Notes under the pieces: model-generated | Databases searched by the model: none | What the model was told of the DNA's origin: nothing | The model's input: the letters and a program-made list of their open reading frames with translations, nothing else | NCBI GenBank assembly: GCA_964602475.1 | Contig: CAZRRN010000065.1 | Coordinates: 1 to 12,306, forward strand | From: SZUA-448 sp964602475 | GTDB taxonomy: Bacteria > Bacillota > Clostridia > Lachnospirales > Lachnospiraceae | Length of the DNA stretch: 12,306 nucleotides | Direction: 5' to 3' | Part shown: piece by piece, positions 1-7,627 of the stretch | How positions within the stretch are numbered: the first letter of the stretch is position 1 | Layout: every line of letters starts with the position of its first letter | Position numbers and translations under genes: made by a program

Positions 1-165
1 TCTTTCGGTGATTTCGAATGTACCAAAACCAACTAACTGAACCTTCTCACCTTTAACAAGTTCCTCAGTTACTACATCGATAAAAGCTTTCAGGGCTTTT
101 TCGGAATCTTTCTTAGATAATTCTGTTTTTTCGGCAATTGCTGAAACAAGTTCTGCTTTGTTCAT
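1..165 (-). CDS. hup: HU family DNA-binding protein (N-terminal part, cut by window edge)
   Basis: HU is a small dimeric histone-like protein that bends and compacts DNA in the nucleoid. The 55 visible residues begin MNKAELVSAIAEKT and contain KKDSEKALKAFIDVV and then VQLVGFGTFEI. This is the helix-turn-helix dimerisation half followed by the start of the beta-sheet saddle, as in HU/IHF proteins of about 90 residues. The DNA-binding arm and C-terminus lie outside the window. The start at 165 is supported by a very strong Shine-Dalgarno run (GAGGAGGAG, 172-180) six bases upstream and by a consensus promoter at 252-280. Family assignment is secure. HU versus an IHF-like paralogue cannot be separated from half the protein, but HU is the usual form in Firmicutes. 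Confidence 0.93.
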   Translation of the reverse strand, partial: MNKAELVSAIAEKTELSKKDSEKALKAFIDVVTEELVKGEKVQLVGFGTFEITER

Positions 166-251
166 GGATAACTCCTCCTCTAATGTATTATTGTCTTCGT
201 AGATGCCCATGGAAATCAACATCCATTCAAAGCTCAATGCTCACATATTTA

Positions 252-280
252 TTTATATACGTTACACCTTTATTTGTCAA
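252..280 (-). promoter_or_regulatory. Sigma-A promoter of the HU gene
   Basis: On the minus strand a perfect -35 TTGACA (275-280) is separated by exactly 17 bp from a -10 TATAAA (252-257). The predicted transcription start is near 245, giving a leader of about 80 nt that ends in the strong SD before the HU start. The match is close to consensus, as expected for an abundant nucleoid protein, and shows that HU need not depend on read-through from the M15 gene upstream. Confidence 0.85.
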
Positions 281-359
281 GGTGAAATCATATATTTCCC
301 GAAAAAAGGTTCATTTTACACGCTTCTGTACAGCCCGGAGATTATCTCGCTCTTCCGTA

Positions 360-2429
360 TTAAAATGCGTAGGAAAGATAATGGGTCAGATTAATCAGTG
401 TCTCCCAGGTCTTATAATCCACCTCTCCGGTCACCGGAAGACCATTTCTTGCCTGAAACTTCATCACTGCCGAACGTGTCTGCACTGTATAAATGCCATT
501 CCTGTTCACACGATATCCAAGTGCAGCAAGCCGCGTTTCAAGATTCTCCACGTCAATGCCGACCTTTGCATCACCTTCCAAAGAAAGTGTACGAAACGGT
601 GAATTCCCCTGATAACTTAAAAAATCCAGTCCAAGATACTGAAAATGCATAGAATCCACCGCAATTTCAAAATCACCGCCCCAGTACCAGCCGTATTTTT
701 CAAAGATTCGGATAACTTCCTCCGGAATGCAGTACGGGTTGCTGGCATCTCTTAGGTCGTTTCCTGCTCCCAGATAATAATCATTATCATAATCGCCTGG
801 GTTAATGTCAATTGCAGCGCCATAGGAATGTACCGACATCAGAGTACAGTTGCTTAAACCAACACCCCCTGACTTACGGTAACCGTAGCCCTTCAGTACC
901 TTGAGAGGAAACTGTATCGGCAGCTCGTAAATTTCCTGAAAGATGGCTCGTACACTTGCCACCAGCTTTCGGTTGATAGTCAGGCTGAACGTGGATGATG
1001 TTCTGGTTCCGTCAGAATTCAGCTTCCAGCACGGAACTGTAATCTGCATCATATACCGTTCGGCAGCCGCAGCAGTTTCGTACCCCGGGGCTTTGTTATT
1101 TATTGTATAATATACCACCTCTGTACCCAGCAGGTATTCATAACGAACTGTATCATCTCCAAGCGGCAGTTCCTGAGCCATATCGTAATAGGACTCTTTT
1201 AGAAGTACCCTAAACAGGCGCTCTGTTTCAATCGACACATCCTTTTCAAACGGAATTCCTGCAAGAACCGACAGATACATTGTCCCATCCGTTCCGGTTG
1301 CAAGCATAATCTGGGACAGTCCCGATTCCTTTGAGCCTCCCGACATCCGTGCAAAATACTGATATCCATCCGGCAGCTGAATCTCTCCGTAGAGGTTCGA
1401 ATAAGCAGCCTCCATGTTTTTACAAATAACGTTCTTCCCGGTACTGTCTTTCCTTGTGTAGCTTATTCTGACACTGCTTTTCGAAATCGTATCATAAAAT
1501 ATCCGGTATCCAAGAAGTTCCCGAAACAGTGCATACAAATCGTATGCCGTCGTATGCTGCCCTTCCGCATATGCTCCGTCTGTTGCGGTATACAAAGTCC
1601 CTGACATACCAATTTTGGAAGTTACCTGATTCATTTTGGAAACAGCATTTTCTTCAGTCCGCGCAGATGCAGCTATCAGTGCGCATCGTGCATCATCCGC
1701 TCCCGTCAGGATAAATATCGTTTCTAATACCGCAATAGTTACCGTATCCCCCTCCTCAAAGCCGAAAAGCTCCGGATAGGAAGCTGCAGTGGCCTGCGCT
1801 AGCATTTCCTTTGTAATCGTAACCACCGTATCACCCGATGTGTTGCGAAGCACATACAGTAACAGCATCCATTCGTTCAGTTCACTTGGAGACGCAAGCA
1901 TAGATGCATTGTTGGAGGCAATCAGTGTTCCGTTTGTTATATCTGCCAAAAATACACCGGCCATCGTTCCGGTCATGGGATTCGTTTCCTCAAATGCTTC
2001 TGCGTCTGTCTCCGGAATTAAAGCTGCAGGAAATACCGGTTCCGTCAGCATCGGTTCTTCTGTCGGCACTAAGGACACCGTCGGTACCGGTTCCTCCGTA
2101 GGTCCCGGATTTGCTGTTGGCTCCGGATTTTCTGTCGGTACCGAAACTGCCGTCGGTACCGGTTCTTCGGCTCCTGTTATCTCTTCAGGCTGCTCTCCCG
2201 ATTCAAAATCCGACGCTGGTGCTCCTGTCGTTCCCTCCGTATCTCCTTGTTCGGATGATTCGCGGAAAGATTTATTTTCCTGCCCGGCATCCGCAGTATT
2301 CGTTGTGTCATTTTCCCTATACGCAATAAGCGCAGTCCCTTCCGGCAACTGCGCTGCAATTGCAGTCAACGGCTGAAATATACCTGCCGCTAATGCAATC
2401 AGTATTACAAATGTCAATAATTTCTTCAT
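360..2429 (-). CDS. Secreted cell-wall enzyme: degenerate S11 PBP-like domain + M15 peptidase + peptidoglycan-binding domain
   Basis: This 689-residue protein is predicted to be exported and to cut peptidoglycan peptides. Residues 1-26 form a signal peptide (MKKLL, hydrophobic core, AIAA). Residues about 40-145 are an acidic, Pro/Thr-rich linker with repeated EPVPT-like units. Residues about 150-410 align throughout with S11 D,D-carboxypeptidases (DacA type), but all three active-site motifs are altered: SxxK is S180-P-S-E183, SxN is T242-G-A244, and KTG is M362-S-G364. Residues about 455-600 are an M15 (VanY/CwlK-like, Peptidase_M15_4) domain. It keeps SVHSYGAAID (His534, Asp541), DSMHF (Asp592, His595) and an upstream Arg518, so zinc binding and catalysis look intact. 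Residues about 613-680 are a PG_binding_1 domain. The start has the SD GGAAGG and lies 21 nt after the icd stop, which suggests co-transcription. D,D-carboxypeptidase versus L-Ala-D-Glu endopeptidase specificity is unresolved. Confidence 0.85.
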   Translation of the reverse strand: MKKLLTFVILIALAAGIFQPLTAIAAQLPEGTALIAYRENDTTNTADAGQENKSFRESSEQGDTEGTTGAPASDFESGEQPEEITGAEEPVPTAVSVPTENPEPTANPGPTEEPVPTVSLVPTEEPMLTEPVFPAALIPETDAEAFEETNPMTGTMAGVFLADITNGTLIASNNASMLASPSELNEWMLLLYVLRNTSGDTVVTITKEMLAQATAASYPELFGFEEGDTVTIAVLETIFILTGADDARCALIAASARTEENAVSKMNQVTSKIGMSGTLYTATDGAYAEGQHTTAYDLYALFRELLGYRIFYDTISKSSVRISYTRKDSTGKNVICKNMEAAYSNLYGEIQLPDGYQYFARMSGGSKESGLSQIMLATGTDGTMYLSVLAGIPFEKDVSIETERLFRVLLKESYYDMAQELPLGDDTVRYEYLLGTEVVYYTINNKAPGYETAAAAERYMMQITVPCWKLNSDGTRTSSTFSLTINRKLVASVRAIFQEIYELPIQFPLKVLKGYGYRKSGGVGLSNCTLMSVHSYGAAIDINPGDYDNDYYLGAGNDLRDASNPYCIPEEVIRIFEKYGWYWGGDFEIAVDSMHFQYLGLDFLSYQGNSPFRTLSLEGDAKVGIDVENLETRLAALGYRVNRNGIYTVQTRSAVMKFQARNGLPVTGEVDYKTWETLINLTHYLSYAF
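2034..2174 (-). repeat. Pro/Thr-rich linker repeat encoded within the M15 gene
   Basis: Residues about 86-132 of the M15 protein repeat short units of the EPVPT / VPTEEP / NPEPT kind. At DNA level this shows as recurring gtcggtacc-type blocks. Such linkers usually span the cell wall or space out domains. A similar Pro/Thr repeat with near-identical codons occurs in the LPXTG protein at the right edge of the window (about 12201-12272). Confidence 0.7.
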
Positions 2430-2450
2430 AATTACCTTCCGAACAAGCTT

Positions 2451-3653
2451 TTATGCCTCCAATTTTACACGAATCTCATGGATAAAGTCAACCGTTGTTA
2501 ATTTTTGCTTCTCCGGCAGTGTTGAAATCAGATATAAATCTCCGGTCATCTTTCCTTCTTCAACCACCGTAAGTGTTGCCTTTTCCAGTCTGTCAGCAAA
2601 TTTCATCAGATCAGGAAGATGATCCAGCTCTCCGCGCTTACGAAGTGCACCTGACCATGCAAAAATCGTCGCAATCGGGTTTGAGGATGTCTGTTTTCCT
2701 TCAAGATGCTGATAATAATGCCGCTGAACCGTACCGTGTGCTGCTTCATATTCATAGTTTCCTTCCGGAGACACCAATACTGAAGTCATCATTGCAAGCG
2801 AACCGAATGCCGTAGCCAGCATATCGCTCATAACATCTCCGTCATAATTCTTGCATGCCCAGATATAACCGCCTTCCGAACGAATGACACGTGCCACTGC
2901 ATCATCAATCAGCGTATAGAAATATTCGATTTCCAGCTCGTCAAATCTGGCATGATATTCCCGTTCAAAAATATCCTGAAAAATGTCTTTAAAGGTATGA
3001 TCGTATTTCTTGGAAATTGTATCCTTTGTTGCGAACCAGAGCGTCTGTTTTGTATCTACAGCATAATTAAAACAGCTGCGTGCAAAGCTCTCAATGGAAG
3101 GTGTCAGATTATGCATTCCCTGTAAAATACCGGCACTCTTAAAATCATGAATCAGTTCTCTGGTTTCTGTTCCATCCTCTGCAGTATAAACAAGCTCTGC
3201 TTTTCCCGGTCCCGGTATTTTCATCTCAGCTGCTTTATAAACATCACCGTAAGCATGACGCGCAATTGTAATCGGCTTAACCCAGTTCTTTACATACGGT
3301 TCGATTCCCTTGACAAGTATCGGAGCACGAAATACTGTACCATCAAGGATTGCCCGGATTGTTCCGTTGGGACTTTTCCACATTTCCTTGAGTCCATACT
3401 CATCCACACGCGCCGCGTTCGGCGTTATCGTCGCACATTTTACCGCAACTCCGTACTTTTTTGTTGCAACAGCGGAATCAATCGTCACCTGATCATCTGT
3501 ATCATTCCTTTGCTTCAATCCAAGATCGTAGTATTCTGTTTTTAAGTCGATAAACGGAAACAGCAGCTCCTCCTTGATCATTTGCCACATAATACGTGTC
3601 ATTTCGTCTCCGTCCATCTCTACCAGAGGGGTTTGCATTTTTATTTTCGACAT
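2451..3653 (-). CDS. icd: NADP-dependent isocitrate dehydrogenase (eukaryotic-type, homodimeric)
   Basis: It catalyses isocitrate + NADP+ to 2-oxoglutarate + CO2 + NADPH in the cytoplasm. The 400 residues match the IDH1/IDH2-like subfamily in length and along the whole chain, unlike the E. coli Icd type. Visible sites are TITPN (75-79), KSPNGTIR (93-100) and RHAYGD with Arg132 (the residue equivalent to human IDH1 R132) for substrate binding. Lys210 is the catalytic lysine, and NYDGDVMSD (Asp273, Asp277) binds metal. HGTVQRH (306-312) has Arg311/His312, where NADP-specific members contact the 2'-phosphate. The SD AAAGGAGA sits just before the start. It follows the aconitase gene after a 185-nt gap containing repeat element A, and the two enzymes act consecutively. 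The product feeds glutamate synthesis and the NADPH pool used by Nfn. Confidence 0.96.
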   Translation of the reverse strand: MSKIKMQTPLVEMDGDEMTRIMWQMIKEELLFPFIDLKTEYYDLGLKQRNDTDDQVTIDSAVATKKYGVAVKCATITPNAARVDEYGLKEMWKSPNGTIRAILDGTVFRAPILVKGIEPYVKNWVKPITIARHAYGDVYKAAEMKIPGPGKAELVYTAEDGTETRELIHDFKSAGILQGMHNLTPSIESFARSCFNYAVDTKQTLWFATKDTISKKYDHTFKDIFQDIFEREYHARFDELEIEYFYTLIDDAVARVIRSEGGYIWACKNYDGDVMSDMLATAFGSLAMMTSVLVSPEGNYEYEAAHGTVQRHYYQHLEGKQTSSNPIATIFAWSGALRKRGELDHLPDLMKFADRLEKATLTVVEEGKMTGDLYLISTLPEKQKLTTVDFIHEIRVKLEA

Positions 3654-3693
3654 ACTATCTCCTTTTCTGTGCGTGATTTCTACACATCCTAAT

Positions 3694-3787
3694 CTCCATT
3701 TCTGCGCGGCTTTTTGCGTATAACAGACTTTTTGTCAAGCACCGCGCAGGCACAAATCTGCGTGTGAAAGGTTCATCTTTCACACTA
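3694..3787 (-). repeat. Dispersed 94-bp structured element, copy A (upstream of icd)
   Basis: This stretch aligns without gaps to 11520-11613 at about 80 of 94 positions (counted by eye). Read on the minus strand it starts with a 9-bp hairpin (GTGTGAAAG / CTTTCACAC). It then has CTGCGCGG, which can pair with CCGCGCAG near the far end and encloses a small GAC-AAAAA-GTC hairpin. It ends in GCAGAAATGGAGAT, an SD-like run. A second similar block (GCACAGAAAAGGAGATA) follows and is the actual SD of icd. The element fills half of the acn-icd intergenic gap. No protein is encoded. Whether it acts as RNA or is a mobile relic is unknown. Confidence 0.7.
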
Positions 3788-3838
3788 AGCTTTCTGCCAA
3801 GTATCACGCAGGAAAAACCTGCCAAGCTGCCAGCATTC

Positions 3839-6151
3839 CTAGTTTGTTTTATAGTAATTAATTAAACAACCTGCAAGAATAATATTTCGTTCATCCTCCG
3901 TCAGTTCACCAAGCATCAGTTCAAAGCCGGTCATTTTTGAAATTCCGCTCTGCTTTGCCGCTTCCTCGGTGCATACTGCATAAGCCTTGATAATTTCTGT
4001 ATGGTTTTTAACAGCCTCTGTGATATCCGGAATTAGAATATAGTCACCATTTGTAAAAGGCAAAGTATCTGCTTCCCCACGATACAGGAAGGGAAGCATG
4101 CCCCAGTTAATCAGATTGGAACGGTACCTCTTTGTAGCATATTCCTTTGCAATGTTTGCCCATCCGCCAAGTACCTTCTGGCAGGAAGCTGCCTGCTCAC
4201 GCGCAGAACCATCTCCCGGCTTCACTGCATAAATAGTGCTGCCGATTCCGATCTCTGACAATTTTAATTCCGGAAGTGCACAAGCTATCATATCAAAGAC
4301 TGCTGCCACTTCGCCATTCGCTTTCTTTGGATCATTTTCTGAGATTCGGGCAGCTTCTGCGGCATAAACTTCTTTTGCACGTCCAACATAGGCGGGATCC
4401 TTACGTGAAAGAGTGAATTCTGCCAGTCCGAGCGGATTTGAACGGAAGGACGAGGTCTCACCGGAGGGTATCAATTCATCGGTCGTGGTAACAGGATCAT
4501 GAATTTCACTCACAATTTTTATTAGAAGATGCTTTGTAAGCTTTGACATCTTCGGCCAGTCTTTTATGTTCGGGCCCAGCTGCAGCTCCGTCTCCGGCTC
4601 TGCAATGCCCTTACTGTCATAGACACGTTTTTCATAAATTGATTTGTCAAAATAATATGCCGGAGCGGTGCAGCCGACATCCAGCTCATCCGCAGCTGTA
4701 AGGAAGCCTTTGTTTGCTGAGGTTGCGGCAATCGAACGCGCATCCATCAGCGCAACCGAAGAAATCTGTCCGTTCTGAAGCTTAGAACCCTCCCGGTTCG
4801 GGAAGTTTCTGGTCGAATGACGGATACTGAACGCATTATTTGCCGGAGTGTCCCCCGCGCCAAAGCACGGTCCGCAGAAAGCAGTCTTCATAACAGCTCC
4901 TGCTTCCGTCAGTTCTGCAGCCACACCATTCTTCATCAGCTGCATATAAATCGGCATGCTTGCAGGATAAACACTTAAGTTGTATTTTCCGTTACCGATA
5001 CTTTTATCCCGTAAAATGTCGGCTGCGGCACAGATATTTTCAAAGCCTCCGCCGGAGCAGCCTGCAATGATTCCCTGATCACAATACAGCTTTCCGTCAA
5101 CAATCTTGTTTTGTAAAGAAAATGCGGTTTCCTTACCGAGACTTACCTTCGCACGTTCTTCCACATCATGAAGGATATCAGTCAGATTTTCTTTCACCTC
5201 TTCAATGGTATAGACATTGCTTGGATGGAACGGCATCGCAATCATTGGCTTAATCTCGGACAGATCCAGACAGATTACCGCATCATAATATGCCAACGGC
5301 TCAGGATTGAGCTTATGGTAGCTGTCTGCACGTCCGTGTATTTCGAGATACTCCTCGGTTTTCTCATCGGTAACCCAGATGGAAGAAAGACATGTGGTTT
5401 CCGTTGTCATAACATCTACACCGATTCTAAAATCCATGCTGAGCGCAGTAACGCCCGGTCCAATAAACTCCATTACACGGTTCTTGGCGATTCCGTTCGC
5501 AAAGGTGGCTCCAATCAGTGCCAGAGCAACATCCTGCGGTCCGACACCGCGTCTTGGTGCTCCGGTCAGATAGACAGCAACCACACCGGGAAGAGTAACA
5601 TCATAGGTTTTACCGAGCAACTGCTTTGCAAGCTCTCCGCCGCCTTCTCCGATTGCAACAGTTCCGAGTGCTCCGTAACGGGTATGGCTGTCAGATCCAA
5701 GAATCATATCACCACAGCCGGCCAGCATTTCACGGGCATACTGGTGAATAACTGCCTGATGCGGAGGTACGTAAATTCCGCCGTATTTTCTGGCTGCAGT
5801 CAGTCCAAACATGTGGTCATCTTCGTTAATCGTTCCGCCCACCGCACATAGACTGTTATGACAGTTGGTCAGCACATAGGGAATCGGAAATTTAACAAGT
5901 CCGCTTGCACGTGCGGTCTGAATAATCCCGACATAAGTAATATCATGGGAGGTAATCTTGTCAAATTTTATTTTTAGTTTTTTTTCGTCTTTCGTGGTAT
6001 TATGTGCCTGTAAAATACGATAGCTCATCGTTCCCCGTCTGGCTGATTCTTCAACAGGAGTTCCTTCCTGAAGCCCGGCTTCCTGTGAGGTAAGCTGTTC
6101 CTTCCACTCTGACTGATTGATAAGATACGCTCCGGTTTTATTTAACTGCAT
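3839..6151 (-). CDS. acn: Aconitate hydratase (aconitase-family [4Fe-4S] hydratase)
   Basis: It most likely isomerises citrate to isocitrate, supplying the isocitrate dehydrogenase encoded next. At 770 residues it is shorter than AcnA or AcnB (about 860-900) and fits the compact hydratase group seen in anaerobes. The N-terminal catalytic region has VLTNCHNSLC (94-102) and GSDSHTRYGALGTVAIGEGG (152-171). The cluster cysteines are Cys365 in AGCSGGGF, and Cys426 and Cys429 in the hallmark CGPCFGAGDTPANN. The C-terminal swivel domain includes SGETSSFRSNPLGLAEF (563-579) and KRYRSNLINWGMLPF (674-688), the substrate-binding Arg-Ser region. Start: SD AGAGG about 8 nt upstream. It lies 51 nt after nfnB. 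Aconitase is the best reading given the icd neighbour, but related acids (2-methylisocitrate, homocitrate) cannot be excluded from sequence alone. Confidence 0.9.
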   Translation of the reverse strand: MQLNKTGAYLINQSEWKEQLTSQEAGLQEGTPVEESARRGTMSYRILQAHNTTKDEKKLKIKFDKITSHDITYVGIIQTARASGLVKFPIPYVLTNCHNSLCAVGGTINEDDHMFGLTAARKYGGIYVPPHQAVIHQYAREMLAGCGDMILGSDSHTRYGALGTVAIGEGGGELAKQLLGKTYDVTLPGVVAVYLTGAPRRGVGPQDVALALIGATFANGIAKNRVMEFIGPGVTALSMDFRIGVDVMTTETTCLSSIWVTDEKTEEYLEIHGRADSYHKLNPEPLAYYDAVICLDLSEIKPMIAMPFHPSNVYTIEEVKENLTDILHDVEERAKVSLGKETAFSLQNKIVDGKLYCDQGIIAGCSGGGFENICAAADILRDKSIGNGKYNLSVYPASMPIYMQLMKNGVAAELTEAGAVMKTAFCGPCFGAGDTPANNAFSIRHSTRNFPNREGSKLQNGQISSVALMDARSIAATSANKGFLTAADELDVGCTAPAYYFDKSIYEKRVYDSKGIAEPETELQLGPNIKDWPKMSKLTKHLLIKIVSEIHDPVTTTDELIPSGETSSFRSNPLGLAEFTLSRKDPAYVGRAKEVYAAEAARISENDPKKANGEVAAVFDMIACALPELKLSEIGIGSTIYAVKPGDGSAREQAASCQKVLGGWANIAKEYATKRYRSNLINWGMLPFLYRGEADTLPFTNGDYILIPDITEAVKNHTEIIKAYAVCTEEAAKQSGISKMTGFELMLGELTEDERNIILAGCLINYYKTN

Positions 6152-6202
6152 TCCACGACCTCTTTCTTATGTTGATCATAATTCCATTTATCTTTTTTAT
6201 TA

Positions 6203-7585
6203 TTACAGTCCAAGATACGAAAGAATTCCCTTCGCTGCTGCCTTTCCTGCGCCCATCGCAAGAATCACGGTTGCTGCTCCCGTAACAGCATCTCCACCTG
6301 CAAATACTCCGGGCTTTGCTGTCTGTCCGTCTTCTTCCTTTGCTACGATACAGCGGCGTTTATTAACTTCAAGGCCGGCAGTTGTTGATGAAATAAGCGG
6401 ATTCGGGCTGGTACCAAGCGACATAATCACCGTATCTGCTTCAATATCAAACTCCGAACCGGACTTCTCGACCGGACTTCTTCTTCCGGATTCATCCGGC
6501 TCACCAAGTTCCATTTCCACACAACGGATTCCACTGACCCAGCCATTTTCATTGACAAGGATTTCCTTCGGATTGGTAAGAAGACAGAACCGGATTCCCT
6601 CCTCCTTTGCGTGATGAACTTCCTCAACGCGGGCAGGCAACTCTGCTTCACTCCTTCGATATACAACCGTAACCTCCGCGCCAAGACGAAGTGCGGTACG
6701 TGCCGCATCCATCGCAACATTTCCGCCTCCGACCACTACAACTTTCTTTCCTGCGATAATCGGAGTATCATAGTTTTCATCAAATGCTTTCATCAGATTG
6801 CTTCTGGTCAGGTATTCGTTGGCAGAAAATACGCCGTTTGCATTTTCTCCCGGAATTCCCATAAACTTCGGAAGTCCTGCACCTGAGCCGATATACACAG
6901 CATCAAAGCCTTCCTCCTGCAGCAGCTGATCTATAGTCATGGACTTACCGATAACTACATTTGTCTCGATTTTAACACCGAGTGATTTAACATTTTCCAC
7001 TTCTGCGCGAACTACAGTTTTCTTCGGAAGACGAAATTCCGGGATTCCGTAAACCAGAACTCCGCCCGCTTCATGCAGTGCTTCAAATATCGTAACATCT
7101 ACGCCTGCCTTAGCCAGCTCACCTGCACAGGTCAGTCCCGAAGGACCAGATCCAATCACTGCGACCTTCTTTCCTGTTTCTTTCGCGGACTTCTCCGGAC
7201 GAATTCCATGTTCTCTTGCCCAATCAGCAACAAAACGTTCCAGCTTTCCGATCGACAATGCTTCCCCTTTCAGTCCACGGATACATTTTGCCTCACACTG
7301 TGATTCCTGCGGACAGACACGTCCGCAGACTGCAGGCAATGCCGAATAACGGCTGATAACCTGATAAGCTCCTGCAAAGTCCCCTTCGCTGACCTTTTCA
7401 ATAAAACCGGGAATATCAATTCCGACCGGGCAGCCTGTCACGCACTTTGGATTTTTGCACCTAAGGCAGCGTGCTGCTTCTTCCTTTGCTTCTTCTTCGT
7501 TATATCCCAGACAGACTTCATTGAAATTGACTGCCCGGACCGCCGGTTCCTGTTCACGAACCGGTACCTTTTTCAATACATCCAT
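6203..7585 (-). CDS. nfnB: NfnB: large subunit of electron-bifurcating ferredoxin:NADP+ oxidoreductase (GltD-like)
   Basis: With NfnA it forms a cytoplasmic complex that couples reduction of NADP+ by NADH to oxidation of reduced ferredoxin, reversibly. The 460 residues begin with an Fe-S domain with C40-x2-C43-x4-C48-x3-C52 and C87-x3-C91-x5-C97-x3-C101, the two [4Fe-4S] binding sets of GltD/NfnB/Dpd proteins. An FAD fold follows (VIGSGPSG, 143-150; YGIPEFRLPK, 179-188), then a second nucleotide fold (VVGGGNVAMDAARTALRLGA, 284-303) and a C-terminal GGDAVTGAATVILAMGAG (430-447) flavin motif. Length and motifs fit NfnB or the so-called homotetrameric glutamate synthase (GltA, TIGR01316-type). 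The adjacent nfnA, 42 nt upstream, and the absence of a glutamate synthase large subunit in the window favour NfnB. The spacer before it carries a short copy of the dispersed element that includes its SD (ACGGAGA). Confidence 0.9.
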   Translation of the reverse strand: MDVLKKVPVREQEPAVRAVNFNEVCLGYNEEEAKEEAARCLRCKNPKCVTGCPVGIDIPGFIEKVSEGDFAGAYQVISRYSALPAVCGRVCPQESQCEAKCIRGLKGEALSIGKLERFVADWAREHGIRPEKSAKETGKKVAVIGSGPSGLTCAGELAKAGVDVTIFEALHEAGGVLVYGIPEFRLPKKTVVRAEVENVKSLGVKIETNVVIGKSMTIDQLLQEEGFDAVYIGSGAGLPKFMGIPGENANGVFSANEYLTRSNLMKAFDENYDTPIIAGKKVVVVGGGNVAMDAARTALRLGAEVTVVYRRSEAELPARVEEVHHAKEEGIRFCLLTNPKEILVNENGWVSGIRCVEMELGEPDESGRRSPVEKSGSEFDIEADTVIMSLGTSPNPLISSTTAGLEVNKRRCIVAKEEDGQTAKPGVFAGGDAVTGAATVILAMGAGKAAAKGILSYLGL

Positions 7586-7595
7586 TGTATTTTGT

Positions 7596-7626
7596 CTCCG
7601 TTTCTGCGCATCTTGCGCATATCAGC
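7596..7626 (-). repeat. Short partial copy C of the dispersed element (upstream of nfnB)
   Basis: The plus-strand block ctccgtttctgcgc, a short spacer, then ttgcgcatatcagc matches the SD-proximal end of copies A and B with a 2-nt gap. On the minus strand it reads TGCGCA-AGA-TGCGCA, able to form a tight hairpin, immediately followed by GAAACGGAGA, the SD of nfnB. The 60-nt distal half present in A and B is absent here; the nfnA stop codon lies right at the boundary. Confidence 0.5.
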
Positions 7627-7627
7627 T

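Noticed and set aside
290..359. Terminator after the M15 gene
   Set aside because: Only tiny palindromes (GAGATAATCTC, CTGTACAG) that cannot form a usable stem with a U-run; no terminator could be supported.
138..652. Plus-strand frames overlapping the HU leader and M15 3' end
   Set aside because: No SD or recognisable protein; they run antisense to secure genes and across the HU promoter.
1789..2376. 195-codon plus-strand frame rich in Ser/Val/Gly
   Set aside because: Antisense shadow of the M15 linker and S11-like domain; low complexity follows from the opposite-strand repeat, and the minus-strand frame has a signal peptide and domains.
3720..3745. TTGACA followed by a TATAC-like hexamer in element A as an icd promoter
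   Set aside because: The boxes are only about 10 bp apart, and no -10 exists at 16-18 bp; the TTGACA is not paired with a usable -10.
6203..7585. Glutamate synthase small subunit (GltD)
   Set aside because: No large subunit nearby and a dedicated nfnA partner adjacent; GltD-like motifs are shared by NfnB.
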